From Siderastrea radians (Eukaryota; Cnidaria; Anthozoa; Scleractinia; Rhizangiidae): a stretch of 64,000 nt of DNA. This document shows, piece after piece, positions 46,501 to 55,661 of the stretch. The stretch is from the NCBI GenBank assembly GCA_964017195.1, contig OZ024896.1:2043987-2107986 (forward strand). Direction: 5' to 3'. The translations under genes and the position numbers were made by a program. Under the pieces are notes generated by a model. That model saw only the letters and a list, made by a program, of their open reading frames with translations, was not told the origin of the DNA and ran no database searches. Every line of letters begins with the position of its first letter. Position 1 is the stretch's first letter.

Positions 46501-46960
46501 ACTTGTTATATAGAATTAAAAAAATGTCCAGTTTCAATAAACATCTTCTGCAAAGTATGTGCTTAACTTTATATAAAGCCCAAGTCCCCCAAGTATGACA
46601 ATTTCAATGGGCTGCAATTTTATCGATCACGATTGGTGAAACCAGTGTAGTCAGTTGTAATAAATGTTTCTTTTTTGTGTGGTAAACATTCTGGGGGGAG
46701 CACTTGAAGGGAAGTTTGGGTGGGGGTGTGCTGCCAAGGCCTTCAAACCCTGACCCTGTTTAAGGCAAAATCCATTCATTTTGCTACCCTGTTTAAGACA
46801 AGAGACCTTCTTTTGTGACCAGAAAAAATTATTTCAGAAAGTATTTTTTTAAGTAAATGACATCGTAGAATTAGATTTAAAGAATTGTTGGCACCACACA
46901 TGTAGACCGCTCACTGCCAACGCTCACACCCTGTTAAACGCTTTCAGTCCAGAAATACAT

Positions 46961-46993
<33 letters not shown>

Positions 46994-49900
46994 TACATAC
47001 ACACATACATACATACATACATACATACATACATACATACATACATACATACATACATACATACATACATACATACATACATACATACATAAACTTTATT
47101 TTTTCTTGCTAAATAGTGCTAAATAGTGAAATTGTATACCCTGTTTAACCCTTTAAGCCCCAACTTCATTATACAAATTCTCCTTACTGGTCTCCATAGA
47201 TTTTACTGATTACTTATTGAGAGAACCTGTTTAAAGACCAAGACTGTTCATGTTTGGTGATCATTTGCCAAATTCGTATGACCTGTATGTGTTATAATAC
47301 ACTGATATGATGAGGAGAAATTTGATGCTGATTATTATTGGGGCTTAAAAGGTTAGACGCAAGACCCTGAAAACCATACCCTGTTAAGTGGCACAATAAG
47401 GGAGTGCCTCCTCCCCCCAGAAAACATTGTATTTCAATAATACAATTCAAATTCATGTAGGTTATGTAGCTTTGAAGGTGTTAGACATTCTTAAAAGTAT
47501 GACCAAACATTGTCATCCAAAACATCCAGTCATCTTGAATACTGGCTGCCAGAACAGCAAATGAAAAGATTTCAATGATATATGTAGTATGGCAATGCAA
47601 ATACTGCATTTTCTAATTTATTTAACTGTCGACTTCAGGATCCCAGTGTTTATTCGGGGCCCAGCCTTAAAATGAGAAATACATGAGTATGTGTTTCATT
47701 TGCACACACATTCACAACATTTATTACCTAACAGTTAGTGCTAGTCAGAGTATAGGTTCAATTTATTTCCAGGACAACACAGGCATCTAAGCATATATGA
47801 CATAGAGACACACAAATTTAAGCCCCCTGCAATCGGAAGCTGTCAGTGTCTGTGGGGGGGGGGGGAGTACTTTCCCATAAAGGGTTTGGGTTTTTGCAGC
47901 CAATCTGTAAAAAAATAGGCTGTATGCCTTTAGACTTTGAAGCTAAATTGGAATTTCAAGAGGCATGAGGCCGAGTCCAAACCGATGCAAAAACCTTCCC
48001 TGAGAGGGGTATAGATATTTCCTGGATCCACACAATTTTATGATGTAGAGATAAAAAAGTTTATGTCGTTATAGCTATATCCATCCTTCAGTAATGTTAA
48101 TATTTCAAAGGAAATTCTAGGCAAAAAATCAGAACCACAGAAAAAATAGGAGATTGCCAGATCAGCTCCACTGCTGACAAACATAATTACAAAACATCAT
48201 TTATATTCAGATTTGTTTTGAAGTGGTTGTATGTTTTGCAGTGGTTGTAATTAAGGCTAGCTAAGGAGGGACATGGACAATTTTCTTTTTATTATAATTT
48301 TTAAGCTCTGCTTTTTAAAGATTCATAAAAATACTCACTTCAAAGTACCAGTGAAAATAAAAAAGGTTACAGGTTGATAGTCCTAGTCACATATTACTTT
48401 CACATCTTAAATTATGATTAACAAAATAGCTTGCATGAATACATGGGCCCTTTAGCTTGATTGTAACTGGAACTTACTTAAACAAAACATCAATATGTCA
48501 GATAGATTAACCTTACTATTAAGGTGTTCAGTTCCAGGGATAAAGGTCATGACCTGTTGGATAAGGCTGAGCTCCCTTCCACATCTCTATACAGTGTGTT
48601 GCCCAGTTTTCGTACACTTGAGTTTGTAGTCGCTATATCTTTTCGTCTTTGAGATGAAAATTTCTGAAGTTTCTTTTAAAGATAGCCCATTTACTTACCT
48701 TCGATATAAAAAACGATTGGTCGCTTGATCGACGTATGTTCAAAATTATGCCATTTTTTCCAAAACTCCTAAGTTGCCCAGTCTTCGTACACCTGGCCCA
48801 GTTTTCGTACATCGACAAAGCAACATTTCTCCACGAAAACGCTCGACGCAAACCGATGTGTCAGCCACCCTGCTGAGTGCTTATCGTGTTTTCTCTTCGA
48901 TTTGTGAATAAATATCGGCTTAGCGACCAGTAATTGGTGTAAATAGCAAATGGTTATTCTGGGGGTGGATGTTTAATCGATCCTGCAGTGCTGATTTTTT
49001 GGTCCGTCAGTTAATTGGGCGGCTTTTCGTACGCTCAATCCACTGTCTCGTACGTCATTTACTGCCTTGGTAAAGGTAGTTGACAGGTTACTATTCTACG
49101 TATTACAGCTGTTAAGAAAAGGCCTGTATAAGATTCGACGTTTTCCTTCCGTTTCCGCTTTCGCCTTTAAAATAGCAAACGCTTTACTTCCGTTTCCGCT
49201 TACGCTTGCTTTTCTTAGCTACTTTTGTAAATGTTTATTAGAATCGCAACAGAGTGAAAAAAATCGGTAAAACTGGTAAACTAACGATATTTCAAGGTGT
49301 ATGTCAACATTCTATGCATAGACATCTACCTTAGTTAATTATTTGACGATTTAGATTGTTTGCGCGGGATTAAGTTTATGAAATATTCGTGACCTTTGCA
49401 TGACCTGGATGTAAAGCGTCGCTGTTATACCACAACAAATACATGTAGTGTATTGTACTTTGGAAGGATTGTTGTGTAATCTTTGCTGCACTTGCGACTT
49501 ATTAGTTTTCGAACAGTAAAGTTTAAAATTCAGTTCTTTAACTTATTTCAAAATGGGTTTTGAGAAAGGCGCAGCTAAGTGTACGAAAACTGGCACAGTA
49601 GGTCGAAATGTATGCGAAGATTCTCACCGCTAAAACTCAGGAGCAGTTCAACTTGAGCTGGTGTTGAAAGATTTTCCATTCACTTTCATCTTTTATCTAT
49701 CATCTGTCCAAAAATCATGAAGTTCCGTGCAAAATTACCTACAAAACGGGCTATTTGTTTATCTACAATACCTTTACTGTGCAGTGAAAAATGCAAATAT
49801 TAGCCGCTAAACTTTTACTCACCTCGAAAGAAATTGTCCGCACTGACCTGCTTCTTCGTCAAAAAGCCCGGCAAAACCGGCAATTTATAGCTGAAATGTT

Positions 49901-52900
49901 CCTTTTATTTTTGGAATTCTTCGGTTGACGAAGATTTAAATGACCGACGAAAATAATCAAATAAAGTTCTTTTTGTACGAAAACTGGGCCCGTACGAAAA
50001 CTGGGCAACATACTGTATGCCACACACATTGGGGTGATTTGTTCTTTTCTTCTTTTTGACAACTGGAACACAATTGTGGCAAGGAAATCAAGAACTACAG
50101 TCCTGAGCTCTCTTTTTCATGTCCTTAATTATAAGTGTATGCATTATACTGACCCATGTGAAGTTCAGTGACGGTGGTTTTGTTTCTTTTCTGAAAATGT
50201 GCACAACTGAGGGACCATGTTTTCCATGTTTCTTTTTACACACTCAGTGACAGCTTCACCTTTAATTTGTTCCCGCGGTTAACATGTTGAATGAAAAAGT
50301 ATTTGGAAGAATCTAGTATTTCGACACTCGGGTCCGTCAAAGACTTTACAGTTGCATACATTGTCACTATCCTTTTGCATTAAGAACGTATGTTGAACAT
50401 TCAAATAATAACAGACAACTGTTTAATTATAATAGATCTTGACAAAAGTAAGATTTGTTTAAAATGTTTCGGCGACGAAAGATTTAGTTCCGTACTAAAA
50501 AAAATACAGCTTATATTAACTTTAAGTACTCCAAAAGAGCTTGATCTTTATTATATTGGACTGGGAAAACTTTTCTTTTGCAAGAAAATTGATTAAAATA
50601 TTTTGCAATATAATATTTATTACATGTCTGGATAGATTTACCTCCACTTTCTCATAACTATCTTCCGCGTCTGTAGGCTTTTGTAGAGGCTTCGAAAGAC
50701 TGGTTAAGAACAGAGAGACCCTCGTTCTTGCTCTGTGCTCGGTTTCAATTTTCCTCCGTTTTAAGCCGTGCGAAGGACTTCGATCTGCGATGGTTCTTCT
50801 GTAATTTTAACTTTCAGTCATTGTACAAAAAGCTACTTTTCCTCTTTTCCCTTTCTTTGTTATAGCAGATATTGCTAAAAGTGTCAGCCTTTTCAATTAT
50901 CCCCTTTATTTGATGACAGGATCGGCAAATTGGAGTTGCTACAAACCGGTAAAACGTCAATGTCGTGTTCCGCCGATCGAGTCAGCTACGAGCAGAACGG
51001 CCGCGGCAATGATCCCGGTGGGGGGGGGGGGTACTCCCTTATATACGCTATATAGGTATGTGCCGCCCGATAGGGTAGGGTTTTTGAGGTGCTCAGTCCT
51101 TAAATAGGGTATCCTTTTTGGTATGTTTTGGCACTGTGATCCTTAGATGTCCCTTAGATAGGGTCACTAAATTGCAGTACCCACCTCAGCGCGCAAAACG
51201 AAAAAGATATGGTCTCTTAAAACTGTACTGCACGCCCGAATACACGTTATAAAGTTTAACAAAGCGATTTTAAACGTCCGTGTACAGCGGAAAAGAAATA
51301 AAACGACATATCAGTTACCCAATTATAAGTTATCTTGTTTCCCTTAAATAGGATGCCATTTCTTGGTTTTGGGCCTTTAAAAGGGTATTAATTGTCGATT
51401 TTCCACCCTTAAATAGGGTCAGGGTGATTCACCGTCAGACGACGGCGTTGCATAGGAAATTACCGCACAAAAACGGCTAAAGTTATTCAGGCTGGTGCCC
51501 GTCCGAAAAAAATTTATTTACCATCAAAATATAATATATAATTGTTCTATAATTTGATATGCAAATATATGCTGCTAGCTATTTAGCTGTACATAGTGCT
51601 GTCTACATCTTGAAATGTAAGGACATAACCAAATCATTACACCCCACACCCTGGGCAGTCACCACTACATTTCAAAAGCCGCTTTTACACTGAACGCGTG
51701 CTCAAATGATGGAAATTTGATAAAATTAAAAAATAAATTAATAAATAAATAAACGCGTGGAAAAAAATAAATACATATGCAAGTAGCTTGTTTGGTTATG
51801 TTCTCACCTTGAATTCCTCTCGTAGCACGACTGAGCCGTTCCTAGACTTGCTTTTGAAGTATGTTGCAAAATCAGATGCCGGAATTGCTCTGGGTTTGCC
51901 GTCCTCAGCTTCACTGTACACAGGTTCAGATTTAGAGACTTTAACGAAATCTGGGTAAAGAGTACAACAGAAATTCACTTACTTTAATTATTTTTGCAAA
52001 CATTTGCCTCTTGGAGCCAAATCAAGAAAGTCATCGTTGCATCTTCTCGTTTTCAACATTGTTAGCACAAAAAAAGGTCTTTGAAACGATGTATCTAATG
52101 AGGGGGTCGCAAGGAAAGTGGGCCACGCCAATGGTAATATTTGGGAATTGCTCACTTCATTTGAAACTGATATCCTCCTTAAAAAAAGAAGTACTTTTCA
52201 TTTCTTTAAATAATCTCCTAGTTCTGAAACACGCGTTATTGTTGTTTAAACCCCCGAAAATTGGCAGTTGTTGTGCGTTGGCTTATTTTGTTTTCAAACC
52301 CTGTACAGTAGTTGTTGTTATATGAAAACATTTTTTAAATTATACATTTTATTTTGTTATTTTACGATAATTAGGGAACTTTACTACTGAAAATAGATTT
52401 TTAGGTGACTTGTAATTTTTGTTATGCTGGGCCCCTCTGGATATCAGCCTTGTTGCTAAATGAGCCACTCTGCTTAAATTATTTTACCCTTTCTTTTGCG
52501 CCTGATGTCAGCATTCTGATAGACTTTGTCGGATACTGTTTTTGCAGTGGTGTCCAGTCTAACATTCTGATAAATCCGGTCGGTTTTGTTCGCTGTACTT
52601 GCTGTGGTATCAGCTGAACCGCGTCCAATCTCATCAAGATGAACAGGAACATTTTTTTCCCTTTCTTTTTTGGACTGTTTCCTCCTGATAATAAAAAAGG
52701 ACAGCTAGTTTATCTTTTTGCGAACTTTACTTACATACAAGTTCAGGCACCTACAGAAAAACGCTAACGATTCCCCAGTCTACGCTAAGGGAGACAGTAG
52801 TACCTTAGCTGCTACCACGGCGTCGACGGCCACAAGAAATTCACTAAGCAATAAATTTAATAAGGCAAAATAATAGCTTGTGTGTGCGTTAGCGGCGTTT

Positions 52901-54465
52901 TGAACGTTTCGTTGTCGTTGTCTGCCAAGCTGGCGTTATGGCGGAGAACATGAACACACGACAGTGGATTTTTCTTTCTCTCTGAACTGGAACACCCTCC
53001 TTACGAATCCACTTCCTTGGTAACAGGAGGATTTGGAATAATCGTAAGTTTTCTTTTCTATTTCAAGTGACGTTTTCGTTAGCATGGCTTTAGTGGTTGC
53101 TGCAAAATATTCCAGTCAATCGATCGCAATCAGCCAGCCAGCCAGCCAGCTAGCCAGCCAGCCAGCCAGCCAGCCAGCCGGTCAGTCAGTCAGTCAGTCA
53201 GTCAGTTTTATTTAGCCAAGATAAAGCTTGTGGGGTCGTGTAACAACATAAAACAACAACAGTTAACAACACTTAAATTAAAATTTCTTATTATCGTAGA
53301 TTTTCGATTTTGAATACATACCTCCGATACACAAAAAATCCGACAACAACTGCTACTACAATGAGTAGAGATAGAAGAACGGGTACAGCTATGTTGGCAG
53401 CATTATTAAGAGAGCTCAGAGAACGCGGCGGCGTGTTGGTTCTTCGCACACCTAGAATAGCTAGAAAACCATAATCATAATCATCACAAACAGCGTTAAA
53501 ATAGGTTACGTAGTTAGGTACCAAAGTATATCATTTCAGACGAAATGAAATTTGCAGAAATCTCAGATTTCGAGATTGTGGTATTCATCTGTACGTGAAA
53601 TAATATACTCTTGCCTTTTGTAACAGAGATCTTGGCAACTTTGCTGACCTTTCCTTCTAAAATGACCTGCGAAAATAAATAAACAATTTCGAGTTATCCG
53701 TACCTTCTGGACATTTTTCGAGTGTATTAAATTTGAATTGAGCTTACTGATATCATTTGAACTTACGTTTTTGTCGCGGGTTATAGCTCTTTGGTACACA
53801 ATGAAGACTTCTCCTTTCTCGAGTTTTTTGTTCACGTAAACTTCATAGTCCTTTTCATCGCCGACAGTAAAATCCCACGATTTCTCTTGCACCGGATCAT
53901 TTTTTATCTCAGCAGCAATGTAAAAGTTCAACTTGGCTTCAGAGGTGGTTTTTAACCTTTGGCCATAATCATCTGGAAGGACTTCAACACCGTCAGCAAC
54001 TTTCAGAACTATAACCTGATAAGAACTGAAATGTACGAGATTTTTATATAGATGAAGTATTTTCAAAATAGAAGTCCTTGCATATTTACCTGACAGATTT
54101 AGATTTAGCCATGCCTAAAAGCGGAGCCACCAAGGAATGAACTGGTGTTCGTTTCTCAAAAATAGTCCTGAAACTTTTCGATCTGAAATATATTTCGGGC
54201 TTTCTTTGGCTTGTTCGCTTTCGAAAAGTGTTTCTCAAAAAGCCCGAAAGTGTTCCGAATTGTCCTCCAATATTTTGAGGATCTGTTCTGTAAAACCAAG
54301 CTCGAAAGGTCGTTCTAGAGGCTGAGCACAGCTTGATTATTTTACTCACGAGCCGTCTAGCTTGGTGTTTGCAATGTTTCCATATCCTGTCATTAACTGT
54401 GAAGGCTTGTCAAATCTCCTTGGTTTATTGGCTGTTCGCTTGAATGAACTTGAAACGGCGCTCAT
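31461..54465 (-). CDS. RPTP-B: receptor-type protein tyrosine phosphatase with short ectodomain, D1 and D2
   Basis: Complete 22-exon model, 2649 coding bases, 882 residues, all phases consistent. Residues 1-70 are basic with no signal peptide. About 71-175 is a FN3-like membrane-proximal ectodomain ([25 protein letters not shown]). The membrane span is about 195-217. The tail has YQN at Y257 and Y274. D1 is about 285-600 with KNRYGN, DHSRV, WPD (Asp487) and [10 protein letters not shown] (Cys519, Arg525). D2 is about 610-873 with KNRF, WTD in place of WPD, and [10 protein letters not shown] (Cys810, Arg816). The C-terminus contains AYSNF (Y876). D1 should be the active phosphatase; D2 looks regulatory. 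TQGP of D1 reads TQRP (Arg399). An 11.3-kb repeat-filled intron separates the wedge exon from D1. The true 5' end may lie further right: the ATG follows an in-frame TAA, but a splice acceptor there cannot be excluded. C-terminal resemblance to the RPTP alpha/epsilon type is noted, not proved. Confidence 0.9.
31949..32084 (-). CDS. RPTP-B exon 21, D2 P-loop
   Basis: 136 bp. [20 protein letters not shown], then [17 protein letters not shown]. Donor CTG|gtaaga. Confidence 0.93.
33019..33173 (-). CDS. RPTP-B exon 20, D2 WTD loop
   Basis: 155 bp. [16 protein letters not shown], then GVIVFQCS, split in the Ser codon. WPD is WTD and HCSAG becomes QCSDG across the junction. Cys810 is kept. Confidence 0.93.
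33802..33924 (-). CDS. RPTP-B exon 19, D2 QYWP strand
   Basis: 123 bp, phase 0-0. [20 protein letters not shown] and [11 protein letters not shown]. Donor GAG|gtatgt. Confidence 0.93.
34290..34424 (-). CDS. RPTP-B exon 18, D2 ILTQAP and DFWRMV
   Basis: 135 bp, phase 0-0. [29 protein letters not shown] and [12 protein letters not shown]. In both D1 domains this stretch is split by an intron; here it is one exon. Donor GAG|gtagga. Confidence 0.92.
34685..34690 (-). promoter_or_regulatory. Second, tandem 5' splice site for RPTP-B exon 17
   Basis: The exon end and donor (GTTGAC|gtaagtac) are duplicated with a 60-bp period (units 34661-34697 and 34721-34757) separated by a (CAA)n tract. Use of this donor would add 20 in-frame codons, [10 protein letters not shown] plus seven Cys and VVD, right after YINASFVD. 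Confidence 0.45.
34751..34821 (-). CDS. RPTP-B exon 17, D2 YINASFV
   Basis: 71 bp. [20 protein letters not shown], then SFVD. Donor GAC|gtaagt; an identical donor lies exactly 60 bp further downstream (see 34685-34690). Confidence 0.9.
35464..35566 (-). CDS. RPTP-B exon 16, first exon of D2
   Basis: 103 bp. [16 protein letters not shown], then [11 protein letters not shown]. The recognition-loop Tyr is Phe. Donor CAT|gtaaga. Confidence 0.9.
36130..36420 (-). repeat. SINE-like repeat with tRNA-derived head
   Basis: 36183-36256 (minus) has A and B box-like sequence (TAGCTCAGTGGTTAGAGC, GGGCTCAATTCCC) and an anticodon-like loop CCGGTGT, with mismatches in the acceptor and anticodon stems. The flanks resemble a dispersed cnidarian repeat. 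It lies in the RPTP-B intron between exons 16 and 15. Confidence 0.5.
36457..36606 (-). CDS. RPTP-B exon 15, D1 C-terminus and linker
   Basis: 150 bp, phase 0-0. [20 protein letters not shown] and a linker ending TGYVEEFK. Equivalent to RPTP-A 2830-2976. Confidence 0.93.
37058..37137. repeat. (TAATC)n pentanucleotide repeat
   Basis: About 16 units with two variants (TAACC, TAATT), 50 bp from the donor of RPTP-B exon 14. Confidence 0.95.
37188..37323 (-). CDS. RPTP-B exon 14, D1 P-loop
   Basis: 136 bp. [19 protein letters not shown], then [13 protein letters not shown]. Donor GAT|gtaaga; a (TAATC)n tract starts 50 bp inside the following intron. Confidence 0.94.
37544..37692 (-). CDS. RPTP-B exon 13, D1 WPD loop
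   Basis: 149 bp. [15 protein letters not shown] with Asp487, then GGPLVVHCS with Cys519, split in the Ser codon as in RPTP-A. Donor CAG|gtaaac. Confidence 0.94.
37918..37951. repeat. (AAAC)n microsatellite
   Basis: About eight units in the intron between RPTP-B exons 13 and 12. Confidence 0.9.
38023..38139 (-). CDS. RPTP-B exon 12, D1 KYWP strand
   Basis: 117 bp, phase 0-0. [20 protein letters not shown] and [10 protein letters not shown]. Acceptor ttttcag, donor AAG|gtaaga. Confidence 0.92.
38385..38482 (-). CDS. RPTP-B exon 11, D1 DFWRMIW
   Basis: 98 bp. [17 protein letters not shown] and [13 protein letters not shown]. Donor AAG|gtggaa is weaker than average. Confidence 0.92.
39164..39203 (-). 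CDS. RPTP-B exon 10, D1 YIATQ micro-exon
   Basis: 40 bp: [13 protein letters not shown] plus one base. Acceptor tctgtag, donor CAGC|gtaaga. The last base is C, so the split codon becomes CGT (Arg399) instead of the Gly of TQGP. Confidence 0.82.
39769..39845 (-). CDS. RPTP-B exon 9, D1 DHSRV and YINASYI
   Basis: 77 bp. [13 protein letters not shown] and [11 protein letters not shown]. Donor CCG|gtgagt. Confidence 0.93.
40418..40499 (-). CDS. RPTP-B exon 8, D1 substrate loop
   Basis: 82 bp. [16 protein letters not shown] then KNRYGNIVT(Y). Acceptor ttttttag, donor CTT|gtaagt. Confidence 0.92.
41392..43845 (-). mobile_element. Penelope-like element, minus-strand copy
   Basis: About 2.45 kb with 3' UTR at the left. 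Encodes a reverse transcriptase ([16 protein letters not shown]) and a C-terminal GIY-YIG-type endonuclease. It abuts a truncated plus-strand copy head to head at 43841-43845. 5' truncated relative to full-length family members as far as I can judge. Confidence 0.85.
41816..43842 (-). pseudogene. Reverse transcriptase / GIY-YIG endonuclease ORF, minus copy, broken
   Basis: Two frames: 43842-43351 (RT N-terminal part with [11 protein letters not shown] and [15 protein letters not shown]) and 43333-41816 (505 codons: [27 protein letters not shown] with the catalytic Asp pair, then a CxxC pair and IYVGETSRS...RGKEH endonuclease motif). The break near 43340-43360 falls where RT motif A, with the first catalytic Asp, is expected, so the copy is probably dead. 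The downstream frame through the endonuclease is open to the stop. Confidence 0.85.
43841..45161 (+). pseudogene. Reverse transcriptase / endonuclease ORF, plus copy, truncated
   Basis: Open from 43841 (first ATG 43887). Carries the second half of RT (RYVDDIN) and the zinc-knuckle-like CxxC, but a one-base loss near 45061-45066 compared with the other copy shifts the frame within the endonuclease ([15 protein letters not shown]), removing the RGKEH end. Confidence 0.85.
43841..45577 (+). mobile_element. Penelope-like element, plus-strand copy, 5' truncated
   Basis: Near-identical inverted copy of 41392-43127, including about 400 bp of 3' UTR (GACGACTAACATGGAGTCAA and GCGAAATATATTCCGCAATT shared). 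Starts abruptly at 43841 inside the RT domain. Confidence 0.85.
46692..47420. repeat. Dispersed repeat with CCCTGTTTAAGAC units, copy 2
   Basis: Same block order as 28563-28915: GGCCTTCAAACCCTGACCCT, GACAAGAGACCTTC, TTTCAGTCCAGAAA, GACGCAAGACCCTGAAAACC, AATAAGGGAGTGCC. It is interrupted by a (CATA)n array and unrelated sequence. Confidence 0.75.
46956..47091. repeat. (CATA)n with short (CA)n
   Basis: About 135 bp of ACAT units with an internal ACACAC stretch at 46978-46991, inserted into or expanded within the dispersed repeat. Confidence 0.95.
48592..50015. mobile_element. Non-autonomous Tc1/mariner-like element
   Basis: Terminal inverted repeats begin CAGTGTGTTGCCCAGTTTTC (left) and, reversed, CAGTATGTTGCCCAGTTTTC (right), both followed by GTAC. 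TA flanks each end (48590-48591, 50016-50017). Extra CCAGTYTTCGTAC copies occur inside near 48778, 48800, 49580 (reversed) and 49977 (reversed). 1424 bp; no transposase-like ORF seen. Confidence 0.8.
51020..51440. repeat. Dispersed repeat with CTTAAATAGGGT units
   Basis: Starts at a G run with GTACTCCCTTATATACGC and repeats variants of TTAAATAGGGT at 51100, 51155, 51340 and 51408. Same G-run plus degenerate-unit design as 28563-28915, but different units. Confidence 0.6.
51808..51950 (-). CDS. RPTP-B exon 7, wedge region
   Basis: 143 bp. [20 protein letters not shown] and VVLREEFK, the helix pair before D1, equivalent to the RPTP-A exon at 9566-9681. Donor AAG|gtgaga. Confidence 0.9.
52488..52684 (-). 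CDS. RPTP-B exon 6, juxtamembrane tail with YQN motifs
   Basis: 197 bp. Basic start [11 protein letters not shown], then [11 protein letters not shown] and [15 protein letters not shown], two related units. Acceptor attatcag, donor AGG|gtaaaa. Phase 2-1 joins the membrane and wedge exons. Confidence 0.82.
53131..53206. repeat. (CCAG)n / (CAGT)n microsatellite
   Basis: Two adjoining tetranucleotide arrays, AGCC then CAGT, just 3' of the RPTP-B membrane exon. Confidence 0.95.
53322..53451 (-). CDS. RPTP-B exon 5, transmembrane segment
   Basis: 130 bp. [14 protein letters not shown] stalk, then [20 protein letters not shown] and VYRR. Acceptor ttctag, donor GAG|gtatgt. Confidence 0.9.
53609..53666 (-). 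CDS. RPTP-B exon 4, ectodomain end
   Basis: 58 bp. [19 protein letters not shown]. Donor A|gtatat was chosen because it gives the phase 1 needed by the membrane exon; the open frame runs on further, so this boundary is inferred. Confidence 0.6.
53767..54025 (-). CDS. RPTP-B exon 3, membrane-proximal FN3-like domain
   Basis: 259 bp. [24 protein letters not shown] and [17 protein letters not shown] match the juxtamembrane FN3-like module of RPTP ectodomains. Acceptor catttcag, donor AAC|gtaagt. Confidence 0.82.
54090..54182 (-). CDS. RPTP-B exon 2
   Basis: 93 bp. [17 protein letters not shown] then [10 protein letters not shown]. Acceptor tatttcag, donor CAG|gtaaat. Frame joins both neighbours. 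Confidence 0.6.
54350..54465 (-). CDS. RPTP-B exon 1, basic N-terminus
   Basis: 116 bp from the ATG at 54465: [20 protein letters not shown], then [13 protein letters not shown]. An in-frame TAA touches the ATG upstream. No hydrophobic leader. Donor CTC|gtgagt. No family is recognised for this segment. Confidence 0.55.
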
Positions 54466-54685
54466 TTACACAAAGAAAATAAAAATTATTCGACTGTTTA
54501 AATGGGTTATCTTCATCGCGTTCGGATGTTAACAAATAACATGAACTGCCACTAAATAAAAATATTAGTCTGGTCAAAAATTTATACTGACATTTCACCA
54601 GCATTTTACTGGGATTACCCGAAATAAAGGATCTGGGGAGCTTCGAAACACTTGTAATAAACTTATCGAAGAAATGTCGCGTAGG

Positions 54686-55220
54686 TTTTAGCAGCCGCGA
54701 AAAAATTCAAGCACTTTGAGGAACACACATTACTTACGGGATAAAATAGCTTTAAACAAAAAACTGCTTCGCTTATAGTTACTTAAGTAACCCTTATATT
54801 TCGTTCTCTAACTTGAGACCATCGAGATTGAAAACAAACGAACAAACACCGTCCAAACATTCTTAACTCTGTTGCATAAGTTTTGCGGCTGCAAATTGTC
54901 TGAAATTCGAGCGCTTTAAAAAATGCACCGAACTGTTGTTGGAAGCTTTTCGGGCATAATAGGTTTAAACCGACAACTGCTTCGCTTATAGTTTTTCAAA
55001 TAACTGTTATATTTCGTTCTCTAACTAGAGACAATCAAGATTCAAAACAAAGAAATGCCAAACACGCTTTAATTAAATTGTTATTATGCCGGCATAAGTT
55101 TTGCGGATGCGAAGTAAGCCTATATAAAGTTAGGCGCTTTGAGGAACGCACAAAACTGTTTTCGGAAGCTTTTCGGATAAAATAGCTTTAAACCGACAAC
55201 TGCTTCGCTTAAAAGATTAT
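54686..55220. repeat. Degenerate tandem repeat upstream of RPTP-B
   Basis: Three units of about 190-205 bp (54686, 54881, 55086) share CATAAGTTTTGCGG, GGAAGCTTTTCGG, ATAGCTTTAAACCGACAACT and GCTTCGCTTATAGTT, plus TATATTTCGTTCTCTAACT in the first two. A diverged fourth unit sits at 58205-58385. Confidence 0.8.
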
Positions 55221-55661
55221 TACTATTGAAAACTTCTAGGACAAGAAAATCGACAGTTGCACAAAGAGATGGACCGGACGGTGAAAATTGAAAGCAAAGC
55301 TTGTGCAGTTGTCTTGCGGCTGTGCTTAGACCTACTGTTATGAATAAACAAACACAAAATAATGGAGAGAGAAATCATTTTTGAAAAACATTTATTCGAA
55401 AACCCCTAAGTTTATACTTAAATGCAATTCGCGTTACACTTCCAAAATCGTAGGTCGGTCGACGCGAGTGAAATCGGCTCAGCATGGCAAAATATTCAAG
55501 AATCTGTCACAAATCTGAGCGCGTTTTCTAATAATTTTTTAAAGTCAAAAGTAAATAACACATTTCTAATGGCATAAATCAAATTTACATTTCAAAACGT
55601 AATTTCTTTCATCGTAATACTCGAAATCATGTACCTTAGACCTTTTAAAAACTTCACTTAC

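Larger units (their letters stand above)
40500..51807. other. 11.3-kb intron of RPTP-B
   Basis: Separates the wedge exon from D1; the matching RPTP-A intron (7515-9565) is 2 kb. Contents: a short CTCGTACCCAGAG repeat (40533-40600, related to 7345-7400), the Penelope-like pair (41392-45577), dispersed repeats (46692-47420, 51020-51440), a TA-flanked element (48592-50015). No other gene seen. Confidence 0.8.

Noticed and set aside
46956..47091. Regular short repeats that could suggest a CRISPR array
   Set aside because: A simple (CATA)n microsatellite without spacers, in a eukaryotic intron.
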